A DNA stretch of 64,000 bases from Streptococcus alactolyticus (lineage in GTDB: Bacteria; Bacillota; Bacilli; Lactobacillales; Streptococcaceae), in contig NZ_JAAXMT010000004.1 in NCBI RefSeq assembly GCF_012277075.1, positions 1 through 64,000 on the forward strand, in the 5' to 3' direction. The position numbers and the translations under genes were made by a program. Numbering within the stretch: position 1 is the first letter of the stretch; every line of letters begins with the position of its first letter. The notes beneath the pieces were generated by a model. The model did not search any database. It was not told the DNA's origin and saw only the letters and a list, made by a program, of their open reading frames with translations. Below, piece by piece: positions 1 to 8,264 of the stretch.

Positions 1-1990
1 AGGTGGCATTATTGGTGCGGTGAGTGAGCACTTGACCTTTGACAAACATTACCAGACGGCACTTGAAATTGCCCTTGGAGGAGCAAGCCAGCACGTCATT
101 GTAGAAGATGAGGCATCTGCGAAACGTTCCATTGATTTTCTGAAGAAAAAACGTCAAGGGCGGGCAACTTTCTTACCACTCACAACCATTAAGCCAAGAC
201 ACCTATCTGCTCAAAACCGTTCACTACTAAAAGGTAGTCAAGGCTTTTTAGGTGTAGCCAGCGACTTGGTTGCTGTGGAGTCACGTCTAGATACCATTTT
301 CCAGAATTTACTGGGAACGACGGCTATTTTTGATACAGTAGACCACGCCAATCAAGCAGCCCGCCGTTTGCATTATCAGGTGCGTTTGGTAACCCTAGAT
401 GGAACCGAAATCCGTCCAGGCGGTTCTTTTTCAGGTGGTGCCAATCGTCAAAATAACACGATGTTCATCAAGCCTGAATTGGATTACCTTGTGGTTGAAT
501 TGGGAGAATTGCGAAGCTTGCAGTTGCAACAAGAAAAGCAGGTTCAATCCTTGCAAGAACGCTTGAAAGCTCAACAAGAACGCCTGAAACAATTAAAAGC
601 AGACAGCGAACAGACACGATTTGCAGAGCAAAAGGCAGAGCTGGAATACCAGCAATTGGCAGAACGTTTGACTGATGTTAAGCAACTTTACCAACGTTTG
701 CAAGCCTCAGAAGGTGCGCAAGACGATGTGGCCTTGCAGGAACAAAAAGCCAAACTGGAAGCTGATTTGCAGGCTATTGCTGAACGTAAAGAAGCCTTGA
801 ACCTTGAAATTGAGCAGATTAAAGAAAACAAGCAAGCCACCACGCAAAAAGTAGCCAGCCTGCGTCAGCAATTGTCACAGGAAACCTTAACAGAGCGTGA
901 TTTATTGAGTGAGCGAAAATTTGAGTCTGCCAATAAAACTCGCCTCGAAGTGACTTTGGTTGAAAAGAAAGAAGAAATTGAGCGCTTGGAGCAATTTTTG
1001 GCAACGACCAAAGACGACAATCAGTTGGAACGCTTGCCTATTTTGCAAAAGCAACAAGAAGCTGCTCAGGCCAAAAAATCAGAGCTTGACAAACAACTGG
1101 TTAGCCAACGCTTCGAATTGGAAGACTGCGAGGCACAGCTGGAAGAATTGGCTAATTTGATGACGCGTGAAAATCAGAAAAACGAGGATTTGATTCGTCA
1201 GCAAGCTAGCCTAGAAGCTCAAATCAGCCAAGTATCTAGCCGCCTGCGTCAATTTGCTCAAGACTTATCTGAGGATTACCAATTTACCTTGGAGGACGCC
1301 AAACAAGCCAGCCAAGCCATTGAGGACATGCCACGTGCTCGCCAATGCTTGCAAGATTTGCATCGTCAAATCAAGGCTTTGGGGCCTGTCAATCTGGATT
1401 CTATTGAGCAATATCAAGGAGTCAAGGAACGTCTGACCTTCCTAAACACGCAAAAAGACGACTTGATTCATTCCAAAGATTTGCTTTTGGGAACCATCAA
1501 CGATATGGATGACGAAGTGAAAACGCGTTTCCAAACAACTTTCAATGCCATTCGTGAGTCCTTCAAACTAACCTTCCGCCAAATGTTTGGTGGTGGTTCG
1601 GCTGAATTGTCTTTGACGGATGACAATGTGTTGACCGCTGGGGTTGAGATTTCAGTGCAACCACCCGGCAAAAAAATCCAATCTTTGAATTTGATGTCAG
1701 GGGGAGAAAAAGCCCTGTCTGCTTTGGCTCTGCTCTTTTCAATCATCCGCATCAAGACCATTCCGTTTGTGATTTTGGATGAGGTAGAGGCTGCCTTGGA
1801 CGAAGCCAATGTCAAACGTTTCGGGGATTACCTAAACCGTTTTGACCAATCCAGCCAATTCATCGTGGTAACCCACCGTAAGGGAACCATGGCTGCCGCA
1901 GATAGCATTTACGGCGTTACCATGCAAGAATCAGGCATTTCCCGCATCGTTTCGGTCAAATTAAAAGAGGCTGAAAACCTTGTGGACTAG
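1..1990 (+). CDS. smc: SMC chromosome-partition ATPase, 3' part (5' end outside window)
   Basis: This is the C-terminal part of the SMC condensin ATPase, which organises and segregates the chromosome with ScpA and ScpB. The frame is open from base 2 and begins in the hinge (GGIIGAVSEHLTFDKHY), so the GTG at 20 is internal and not a start. After the hinge there are about 300 residues of heptad-rich coiled coil (many Q, E, K, L), then the C-terminal head with the ABC signature LMSGGEKALSALAL near 1690-1730 and Walker B/D-loop VILDEVEAALDEAN near 1768-1810. About 662 residues are visible of roughly 1180 in the family. A hairpin terminator follows. It sits upstream of the HAD genes and ftsY, as usual in streptococci. 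Identification is secure. Confidence 0.96.
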   Translation, partial: GGIIGAVSEHLTFDKHYQTALEIALGGASQHVIVEDEASAKRSIDFLKKKRQGRATFLPLTTIKPRHLSAQNRSLLKGSQGFLGVASDLVAVESRLDTIFQNLLGTTAIFDTVDHANQAARRLHYQVRLVTLDGTEIRPGGSFSGGANRQNNTMFIKPELDYLVVELGELRSLQLQQEKQVQSLQERLKAQQERLKQLKADSEQTRFAEQKAELEYQQLAERLTDVKQLYQRLQASEGAQDDVALQEQKAKLEADLQAIAERKEALNLEIEQIKENKQATTQKVASLRQQLSQETLTERDLLSERKFESANKTRLEVTLVEKKEEIERLEQFLATTKDDNQLERLPILQKQQEAAQAKKSELDKQLVSQRFELEDCEAQLEELANLMTRENQKNEDLIRQQASLEAQISQVSSRLRQFAQDLSEDYQFTLEDAKQASQAIEDMPRARQCLQDLHRQIKALGPVNLDSIEQYQGVKERLTFLNTQKDDLIHSKDLLLGTINDMDDEVKTRFQTTFNAIRESFKLTFRQMFGGGSAELSLTDDNVLTAGVEISVQPPGKKIQSLNLMSGGEKALSALALLFSIIRIKTIPFVILDEVEAALDEANVKRFGDYLNRFDQSSQFIVVTHRKGTMAAADSIYGVTMQESGISRIVSVKLKEAENLVD

Positions 1991-2013
1991 CCTTTACAAA
2001 GAGAATAGAATGA

Positions 2014-2041
2014 ATCCCAGCTGCTAACAGTTGGGGTTTTT
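2014..2041 (+). terminator. Rho-independent terminator after smc
   Basis: TCCCAGCTG (2015-2023) pairs with CAGTTGGGG (2028-2036) through two G-U pairs, leaving a CTAA loop and a T run. Confidence 0.75.
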
Positions 2042-2151
2042 AGGTCAATAGGGGTGTTAGATGTAAAAGTTTTAAAAGAATGCTGTATTCACAAGAAAAT
2101 TAGAGTGTTTTTTGATAAAATAGGCTTATACGATTCTTTAGGAGTGTAATA

Positions 2152-2952
2152 ATGATAAAGTTAGTAGCAACAGATATGGACGGTACGTTTTTAAACCGAC
2201 AAGGTTCTTTTGATAAGGTAAGGTTGTGTGCTGTTTTAGATGATTTTGCTCAAAAAGGGATTTTATTTGCGGCAGCCAGTGGTCGTCCACTTTTGGCTTT
2301 GGAAAAAATGTTTGCGGATTACCATCATCAGATGGCTTTCATCGCTGAAAATGGTACCTTGGTCAAGGCTGATGGTTCTATTATCTTTGAATCAGGCCTC
2401 AGCAAGCCAGCTTATTTGGACATCATTGATACTTTATTGGAAAATCCCTACCTGTCAGGCTACGATTTTTTGTTATCAGGCGAAAAAGGAGCGTATTTGC
2501 ACCAAAAAGCGAGCGATGAATACGCTCACTTCATTAGCCACTATTATGAAAATGTTCAACGTGTGCCAAATCTAGCACACATAGAAGATGCTATTTTGAA
2601 AGTAACGGCGAATTTTTCAGGTGATACGGTGCGTCAAGGTGAGGCTTGGTTTAATCAACGAGTGGATTTTGCGCGAGCTGTTACCACAGGGTTTAAATCG
2701 GTGGATATCATAGATAGTCGTGTCAACAAACGCACGGGTCTGGAAGCCCTTTGCCAAGCTTTTGAGATTGATAGCAGTGAAGTGCTTGCCTTTGGAGATA
2801 ACCTCAACGATTTTGAAATGATGGGATTTGCTGGCACAGCCATCGCCACACAAAATGCCCGCCCAGAAATCAAAAACATCTCGGATGAAGTCATCGGAGA
2901 TTGTGATGAAGAGGTTGTCATGACTTACATGGAAAGGTTGGCTAAACCATGA
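2152..2952 (+). CDS. Cof-type HAD-IIB hydrolase (sugar-phosphate/phosphatase family)
   Basis: Predicted cytosolic phosphatase of the HAD superfamily, Cof/YidA-like subclass. Motif I is TDMDGTF (Asp8 nucleophile, Asp10), and motif IV is AFGDNLNDFEMM near residue 217. The length of 266 aa is normal. The start is supported by AGGAGTG ten bases upstream. Its last codons overlap the next HAD gene in an ATGA junction, so the two are translationally coupled, and both lie between smc and ftsY. Substrate cannot be read from sequence; relatives act on sugar phosphates, FMN or PLP. Confidence 0.9.
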   Translation: MIKLVATDMDGTFLNRQGSFDKVRLCAVLDDFAQKGILFAAASGRPLLALEKMFADYHHQMAFIAENGTLVKADGSIIFESGLSKPAYLDIIDTLLENPYLSGYDFLLSGEKGAYLHQKASDEYAHFISHYYENVQRVPNLAHIEDAILKVTANFSGDTVRQGEAWFNQRVDFARAVTTGFKSVDIIDSRVNKRTGLEALCQAFEIDSSEVLAFGDNLNDFEMMGFAGTAIATQNARPEIKNISDEVIGDCDEEVVMTYMERLAKP

Positions 2953-3767
2953 CAGAGATAAAATTATTGGCTTTGGACTTGGATGGCACGCTTTTTGACA
3001 GTCAAAAGGTGGTGTCAGAGGAAAATAAACAAGCCTTGCGTGCAGCACGTGACAAGGGGGTAAAAGTTGTCATCACAACAGGTCGCCCCTTAAAAGCTGT
3101 TGAGGATTTGTTGGACGAATTGGATTTAATATCAGATGAGGATTACATCATCACCTTCAACGGCGGTTTGGTGCAAAAAACCAATGGGAAGATTTTGGAT
3201 AAAAGCCAACTGACACGCGAGCAATTGCGGCGTTTGCATGGGGCCTTGGAACCTCTAGGTTTGCCTTTTGACGTGCTTAGTGATGGCATCGTGTACAGTC
3301 TTCCTAGTCAGGGCAATCATTCTCATTACCCGCAGGCCAACCCAAAACTTACCTTTGTGGAGTTAGATAGTTTTGATGAGATTCCAAAAGATGTTATTTA
3401 CAACAAGGTGGTCAGCGTGACCGATCCTGAATTTTTGGATAAGCAAATTTTGCAGCTGCCAAAAGACTTGTATGAGGCATTTGAAATCTTTAAATCACGT
3501 GAGATTATTTTGGAAATGATGCCAAAAGGCGTTCACAAAGCAGCGGGCTTGCAGCAATTGATTGATCATCTAGGCTTCTTGCCTGAACAAGTGATGGCTA
3601 TGGGGGATGAGGAAAATGATCTTTCCATGCTTAAATGGGCTGGCCTAGGTGTTGCCATGGCTAATGCTGTTCCTAAAGTCAAAGCCATCGCAAACCACAC
3701 AACCACCCGCACCAATGAAGAATCAGGTGTTGCAGAAACTATCGAAGAATACATTTTAAAGGCGTAA
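2949..3767 (+). CDS. Cof-type HAD-IIB hydrolase, YidA-like
   Basis: Second Cof-type HAD phosphatase, 272 aa. Motif I is LDLDGTLFD (Asp10 and Asp12), motif II VVITTGRP, and motif IV MAMGDEENDLSMLKWAG. The tail NEESGVAETIEEYIL is typical of streptococcal YidA-like proteins. It starts inside the stop of the preceding HAD gene (4-base overlap) and is followed 50 bases later by ftsY. The physiological substrate is unknown; sugar phosphates are likely for this subfamily. Confidence 0.9.
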   Translation: MTEIKLLALDLDGTLFDSQKVVSEENKQALRAARDKGVKVVITTGRPLKAVEDLLDELDLISDEDYIITFNGGLVQKTNGKILDKSQLTREQLRRLHGALEPLGLPFDVLSDGIVYSLPSQGNHSHYPQANPKLTFVELDSFDEIPKDVIYNKVVSVTDPEFLDKQILQLPKDLYEAFEIFKSREIILEMMPKGVHKAAGLQQLIDHLGFLPEQVMAMGDEENDLSMLKWAGLGVAMANAVPKVKAIANHTTTRTNEESGVAETIEEYILKA

Positions 3768-3817
3768 ATAGAAAGGAAGCGATAGGGCATCGGCTCTGTT
3801 GCCTTTGGTAATAGAAT

Positions 3818-5338
3818 ATGGGATTATTTGACCGTTTATTTAGAAATCGACGAAAAGACGAGGAAGTTGAAGACAAGCAGGTTGAGGAAACTGTTGTGGA
3901 AACCGAGGAGGTGACTGACACCCCTGAGGAAGGAAAAACAGAAGAAACAAGCACAGAAGCCTCTGACCTCACCTCAACAACAGAAGACACACAAGACGAA
4001 GCAGTGGAAGAAACAGAAGAAACGGATTCTACCCCAGCTGAAACTATCTTAGAAACTGTTGAAATCACGGAAGATGAGGATAATTCAGCAGATTTTGAGG
4101 AAACTGTGGAAACCCTTGCGGAAAACGAAGAAATGGTTTCAGAACCTTCTGAGGAACTTTCAGAAACAAAAGAAGTCATTTCTGAATCAACTGAAGAAGT
4201 TGCTGAAAAGATGACTTCTGACTTATCAGAAGATCTTTCTGAAAATGCAGCAGAAGCTGACCCGCATTTTTCAAATGTCATGGCGGATTATTACGCTAAA
4301 AAAGCTGCAGCTAAGGAAGCCTTGGAACGTGGCGAAAGCATCTCATTTGAGCCAATCAGCACACGTCAAGAAGAGCCAGAAGCAGAACCTGAAGTGGTGG
4401 CAGAGCCTGTTGAAACGGAAGAAGAAAAATACAACCGCAGCCTTAAGAAAACCCGTACTGGTTTCAGCGCGCGTTTGAATGCCTTTCTGGCCAATTTCCG
4501 CCGAGTGGACGAGGAATTCTTTGAAGAATTGGAAGAAATGCTGATTTTGTCTGACGTGGGTGTCAATGTGGCAACCCAGCTTACGGAAGAGTTGCGTTAT
4601 GAGGCAAAATTGGAAAATGCCAAGAAAGCTGATGATTTAAAACGTGTCATCATTGAAAAATTGGTTGATATTTACGAAAAAGATGGCGTCTTTAATGAAA
4701 AAATCAATTTCCAAGACGGTTTGACCGTTATGCTCTTTGTCGGTGTTAATGGTGTCGGAAAGACCACTTCTATCGGGAAATTAGCTTATAAATACAAGCA
4801 AGAAGGCAAAAAAGTCATGCTGGTTGCCGCGGATACGTTCCGTGCAGGTGCGGTGGCTCAGTTGGTTGAGTGGGGACATCGAGTGGACGTGCCAGTTATC
4901 ACAGGACCTGAAAAAGCTGACCCAGCTTCAGTCGTCTTTGACGGTATGGAAAAAGCTGTCGCTGAAAACGTTGATATTCTTATGATTGACACGGCAGGAC
5001 GTCTGCAAAACAAAGACAACCTCATGGCTGAGCTTGAAAAAATAGGGCGTATTATCAAGCGTGTGCTTCCTGATGCGCCGCATGAAACCTTGTTGGCTCT
5101 TGATGCCTCAACAGGTCCAAATGCTCTCAGCCAAGCCAAAGAATTTTCAAAATTCACACCTTTGACGGGGCTTATCCTTACCATTATTGACGGAACAGCC
5201 AAGTGTGTTGTTGTTCTTGCCATTCGTCAAGAATTAGAAATTCCTGTTAAACTCATTGGTTTTGGTGAAAAACTCGATGACATCGGTGAATTTGATTCAG
5301 AAGACTTCATGCGTGGTCTTTTGGCAGGCATTATCTAA
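3818..5338 (+). CDS. ftsY: Signal recognition particle receptor FtsY, first (chimeric) copy
   Basis: FtsY is the membrane-associated GTPase that receives SRP-bound ribosomes. The start MGLFDRLFRNRR is canonical, although no strong ribosome binding site is visible. Residues about 15-200 form the acidic A domain. The N domain starts near TRTGFSARLNAFL, and the GTPase has G1 GVNGVGKTT at 309-317 and G3 DTAGRLQNK at 391-399. From about 5110 on, this copy departs from the family: the TKID (G4) lysine reads Ile456 and GTAKGG reads GTAKCV. The segment at 7114-7405 carries the normal residues ([17 protein letters not shown]). The true gene is probably 3818 to about 5046 joined to 7114-7405. The rest of this copy looks like low-quality sequence carried into an assembly duplication. 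Confidence 0.9.
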   Translation: MGLFDRLFRNRRKDEEVEDKQVEETVVETEEVTDTPEEGKTEETSTEASDLTSTTEDTQDEAVEETEETDSTPAETILETVEITEDEDNSADFEETVETLAENEEMVSEPSEELSETKEVISESTEEVAEKMTSDLSEDLSENAAEADPHFSNVMADYYAKKAAAKEALERGESISFEPISTRQEEPEAEPEVVAEPVETEEEKYNRSLKKTRTGFSARLNAFLANFRRVDEEFFEELEEMLILSDVGVNVATQLTEELRYEAKLENAKKADDLKRVIIEKLVDIYEKDGVFNEKINFQDGLTVMLFVGVNGVGKTTSIGKLAYKYKQEGKKVMLVAADTFRAGAVAQLVEWGHRVDVPVITGPEKADPASVVFDGMEKAVAENVDILMIDTAGRLQNKDNLMAELEKIGRIIKRVLPDAPHETLLALDASTGPNALSQAKEFSKFTPLTGLILTIIDGTAKCVVVLAIRQELEIPVKLIGFGEKLDDIGEFDSEDFMRGLLAGII

Positions 5339-5345
5339 GAAGAAC

Positions 5346-5382
5346 AAAAAAAATTCCTACAACCTTAGTTGTAGGAATTTTT
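5346..5382. terminator. Bidirectional terminator, copy 1
   Basis: TTCCTACAAC and GTTGTAGGAA flank a four-base loop, with an A run before and a T run after. It is the duplicate of the one at 7413-7449; a third copy lies at 6619-6655. Confidence 0.8.
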
Positions 5383-5384
5383 CG

Positions 5385-5797
5385 TTAAAAGACGCGGTAA
5401 ACATAAGGATTCTTAGGTTCGTTTGTCTTTTTCATCTCGGTAATGTGTAAAACAGGCAAGGTCTGCTCAGGCGTTTGATTGTACTCAAGGCTGATAGTAC
5501 CTGTGGCTGTAATCCACGTGTTATTTGGGTAACTCATGTCGTTACCTGTTGTCAATAAGCCATAAACACCAGAGGCAGCAATACAGTGAATGATACCAAA
5601 ACGGAATAAGAATTGATACCCCTCGTGTCCAGGCGCGTTGTAAACAAAGCCAGTGTAGGTGATTTCGCGTCCCGTGAAGGCGTCAGGATAGACGTAGATA
5701 AGTTCCATGACTTCCATGTAGTTATCCGTCGTGATTTTAACAGGTCCTGTACCCTCGTATTGTTTTAATTCCTTTTGCATTTCTTTTTTATAAGCAG
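5385..5797 (-). pseudogene. Duplicate 3' fragment of the YcgQ-like membrane protein gene, cut at the linker
   Basis: On the minus strand this repeats the last ~137 codons of the gene at 7452-8264 with several substitutions (for example Asp to Ala before SGVYGLL, and Glu to Ala before PGHEG). The apparent upstream extension to an ATG lies in the linker at 5798-5840 and is not genuine coding sequence. It is probably an assembly duplicate. Confidence 0.8.
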
Positions 5798-5840
5798 CGT
5801 AATAACTTTCGTATAGCATACATTATACGAAGTTATACGA
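5798..5840. other. loxP-type 454 paired-end linker left in the assembly (first)
   Basis: Two 13-base inverted arms (ATAACTT-CGTATA type, one arm with an extra T) surround the loxP spacer GCATACAT. They are bounded by CGTA on the left and ACGA on the right. From memory, this is the 42-base 454 Titanium paired-end linker with one extra T in a homopolymer. The sequence on the left ends mid-gene and that on the right restarts mid-ftsY, as expected for an untrimmed mate-pair read. Confidence 0.92.
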
Positions 5841-6611
5841 GTGGCAACCCAGCTTACGGAAGAGTTGCGTTATGAGGCAAAAGTGGAAAATGCCAAGAAA
5901 GCTGATGATTTAAAACGTGTCATCATTGAAAAATTGGTTGATATTTACGAAAAAGATGGCGTCTTTAATGAAAAAATCAATTTCCAAGACGGTGTGACCG
6001 TTATGCTCTTTGTCGGTGTTAATGGTGTCGGAAAGACCACTTCTATCGGGAAATTAGCTTATAAATACAAGCAAGAAGGCAAAAAAGTCATGCTGGTTGC
6101 CGCGGATACGTTCCGTGCAGGTGCGGTGGCTCAGTTGGTTGAGAGGGGACATCGAGTGGACGTGCCAGTTATCACAGGACCTGAAAAAGCTGACCCAGCT
6201 TCAGTCGTCTTTGTCGGTATGGAAAAAGCTGTCGCTGAAAACGTTGATATTGTTATGATTGACACGGCAGGACGTCTGCAAAACAAAGGCAACCTCATGG
6301 CTGAGCTTGAAAAAATAGGGCGTAGTATCAAGCGTGTGCTTCCTGATGCGCCGCATGAAACCTTGTTGGCTCTTGATGCCTCAACAGGTCCAAATGCTCT
6401 CAGCCAAGCCAAAGAATTTTCAAAATTCACACCTTTGACGGGGCTTATCCTTACCATTATTGACGGAACAGCCAAGTGTGTTGTTGTTCTTGCCATTCGT
6501 CAAGAATTAGAAATTCCTGTTAAACTCATTGGTTTTGGTGAAAAACTCGATGACATCGGTGAATTTGATTCAGAAGACTTCATGCGTGGTCTTTTGGCAG
6601 GCATTATCTAA
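5841..6611 (+). pseudogene. Duplicate ftsY fragment, copy 2 (N and G domains only)
   Basis: Repeats ftsY from codon ~251 to the stop, beginning right at the linker. Beyond the changes shared with copy 1 (Ile for the TKID Lys, CV for GG) it has private substitutions: EWG to ERG, VFDGM to VFVGM, DILMID to DIVMID, NKDN to NKGN, GRII to GRSI. There is no ribosome binding site and no membrane-targeting A domain. It is not credible as a working gene and is best read as an artefact of assembly. Confidence 0.85.
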
Positions 6612-6657
6612 GAAGAACAAAAAAAATTCCTACAACCTTAGTTGTAGGAATTTTTCG

Positions 6658-7070
6658 TTAAAAGACGCGGTAAACATAAGGATTCTTAGGTTCGTTTGTC
6701 TTTTTCATCTCGGTAATGTGTAAAACAGGCAAGGTCTGCTCAGGCGTTTGATTGTACTCAAGGCTGATAGTACCTGTGGCTGTAATCCACGTGTTATTTG
6801 GGTAACTCATGTCGTTACCTGTTGTCAATAAGCCATAAACACCAGAGGCAGCAATACAGTGAATGATACCAAAACGGAATAAGAATTGATACCCCTCGTG
6901 TCCAGGCGCGTTGTAAACAAAGCCAGTGTAGGTGATTTCGCGTCCCGTGAAGGCGTCAGGATAGACGTAGATAAGTTCCATGACTTCCATGTAGTTATCC
7001 GTCGTGATTTTAACAGGTCCTGTACCCTCGTATTGTTTTAATTCCTTTTGCATTTCTTTTTTATAAGCAG
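6658..7070 (-). pseudogene. Second duplicate 3' fragment of the YcgQ-like gene
   Basis: Same as 5385-5797, shifted by 1273 bases and identical to it, ending at the second linker. It shares all the substitutions that separate copy 1 from the complete gene at 7452-8264. Confidence 0.8.
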
Positions 7071-7113
7071 CGTAATAACTTTCGTATAGCATACATTATA
7101 CGAAGTTATACGA
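7071..7113. other. loxP-type 454 paired-end linker left in the assembly (second)
   Basis: Identical to 5798-5840, including the extra T. It joins the truncated minus-strand fragment on its left to ftsY codon ~411 on its right. Confidence 0.92.
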
Positions 7114-7405
7114 GCGTATTATCAAGCGTGTGCTTCCTGATGCGCCGCATGAAACCTTGTTGGCTCTTGATGCCTCAACAGGTCAAAATGCTCTCAGCCA
7201 AGCCAAAGAATTTTCAAAAATCACACCTTTGACGGGGCTTATCCTAACCAAGATTGACGGAACAGCCAAGGGTGGTGTTGTTCTTGCCATTCGTCAAGAA
7301 TTAGATATTCCTGTTAAACTCATTGGTTTTGGTGAAAAAATCGATGACATCGGTGAATTTGATTCAGAAGACTTCATGCGTGGTCTTTTGGAAGGCATTA
7401 TCTAA
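7114..7405 (+). CDS. ftsY: Probable genuine 3' end of ftsY (displaced by the assembly artefact)
   Basis: Coding from 7115 to the stop, equivalent to residues ~411 to the end of FtsY. It carries the conserved G4 TKID, the closing-loop [11 protein letters not shown] and the ending [21 protein letters not shown] split only by normal variation. It lacks a start of its own; the ATG at 7130 is an internal out-of-context start of an automatic ORF. Joining 3818-5046 to this segment restores a full-length receptor of about 506 aa. It runs straight into unique flanking sequence (terminator, complete YcgQ-like gene), so this is the correct chromosomal junction. Confidence 0.8.
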
Positions 7406-7412
7406 GAAGAAC

Positions 7413-7449
7413 AAAAAAAATTCCTACAACCTTAGTTGTAGGAATTTTT
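7413..7449. terminator. Bidirectional terminator between ftsY and the YcgQ-like gene
   Basis: Ten-base perfect stem (TTCCTACAAC/GTTGTAGGAA), CTTA loop, A8 on one side and T5 on the other. It lies between convergent genes. Confidence 0.9.
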
Positions 7450-7451
7450 CG

Positions 7452-8264
7452 TTAAAAGACGCGGTAAACATAAGGATTCTTAGGTTCGTTTGTCTTTTTC
7501 ATCTCGGTAATGTGTAAAACAGGCAAGGTCTGCTCAAGCGTTTGATTGTACTCAAGGCTGATAGTACCTGTGGCTGTAATCCACGTGTTATTTGGGTAAC
7601 TCGTGTCGTTACCTGTTGTCAATAAGCCATAAACACCAGAGTCAGCAATACAGTGAATGATACCAAAACGGAATAAGAATTGATACCCCTCGTGTCCAGG
7701 CTCGTTGTAAACAAAGCCTGTGTAGGTGATTTCGCGTCCCGTGAAGGCGTCAGGATAGACGTAGATAAGTTCCATGACTTCCATGTAGTTATCCGTCGTG
7801 ATTTTAACAGGTCCTGTACCCTCGTATTGTTTTAATTCCTTTTGCATTTCTTTTTTATAAGCAGATGAGGTGAAATACAAGCTGGTATCAGGTTTGAGGT
7901 ATTGAACGGTGGTGCCGTCCTCGCTGACTGTTCCAGTAGAGCCAGCCGCTAGGGGAAAATGGTAACCCTTGGCAGATACCGTTGTCGAATCAAGGGTGAC
8001 TGTCGGAATCAACAAACCAATCAAAACAGGAATAGCTAAAATAATAGGACTAGCGAATTTGGCCAATTTGCCTTGCAAATGACTGTGGAGCTTCATATTT
8101 TTCACCCAAATGACCAGCTGGACAATGGCTAAAACAAAGGAAAGCACCATGGAAATATAGGCTAAATAAGCGTAGTGAGTATTGATGTATTGGTCCAATT
8201 TTCCTGAGAGTTGGAGGTACATGGACAATTCAAAATACCCCACAAGAATGATAAAACGAATCAT
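7452..8264 (-). CDS. TIGR03943/DUF1980 family putative permease subunit (YcgQ-like)
   Basis: Membrane protein of about 270 aa. Three hydrophobic segments lie in the first ~95 residues (MIRFIILVGYFELSMYL; a second near 35-55; a third ASPIILAIPVLIGLLIPTV), followed by an extracytoplasmic soluble domain. The family is encoded next to DUF318 permeases (YcgR in B. subtilis), as here. The start chosen is the ATG that overlaps the permease stop (ATGA at 8264-8261) instead of the longer MFGGGG start. The two genes are translationally coupled. The transported substrate is unknown. Two truncated copies at 5385 and 6658 are assembly duplicates. Confidence 0.8.
   Translation of the reverse strand: MIRFIILVGYFELSMYLQLSGKLDQYINTHYAYLAYISMVLSFVLAIVQLVIWVKNMKLHSHLQGKLAKFASPIILAIPVLIGLLIPTVTLDSTTVSAKGYHFPLAAGSTGTVSEDGTTVQYLKPDTSLYFTSSAYKKEMQKELKQYEGTGPVKITTDNYMEVMELIYVYPDAFTGREITYTGFVYNEPGHEGYQFLFRFGIIHCIADSGVYGLLTTGNDTSYPNNTWITATGTISLEYNQTLEQTLPVLHITEMKKTNEPKNPYVYRVF

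Larger units (their letters stand above)
4568..5797. repeat. Assembly repeat, copy 1 (ftsY 3' half plus end of the flanking minus-strand gene)
   Basis: This 1230-base block recurs at offset 1273 (5841-7070), and its 3' part recurs at offset 2067 (7114-7864). Copies 1 and 2 share the same non-consensus bases after about 5104, while copy 3 has the bases expected from FtsY conservation. Each junction is a loxP-type linker, so the repeat is most likely artificial. Confidence 0.9.
5841..7070. repeat. Assembly repeat, copy 2
   Basis: Second copy of 4568-5797 at a constant offset of 1273 bases, with both ends exactly at linker boundaries. It has more private substitutions than copy 1. Confidence 0.9.
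7114..7864. repeat. Assembly repeat, copy 3 (joined to unique flank)
   Basis: Equivalent to 5047-5797 at offset 2067. It differs from copies 1 and 2 at about 15 positions and continues without a break into unique sequence after 7864. Confidence 0.88.

Noticed and set aside
3739..4281. Ser-rich minus-strand ORF of 180 residues.
   Set aside because: It is the antisense shadow of the Glu/Thr-rich A domain of ftsY (GAA/ACA codons read as Ser).
5798..5840. A genuine loxP site from phage P1, an engineered strain or a novel site-specific recombination system.
   Set aside because: The bases outside the loxP core also match the sequencing linker, no recombinase or marker gene is nearby, and gene fragments are cut at the linker edges.
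4568..7864. A real tandem amplification of ftsY with diverging paralogues.
   Set aside because: Copy 2 lacks a start, a ribosome binding site and the A domain, GTPase motifs are broken, and the boundaries coincide with linkers.
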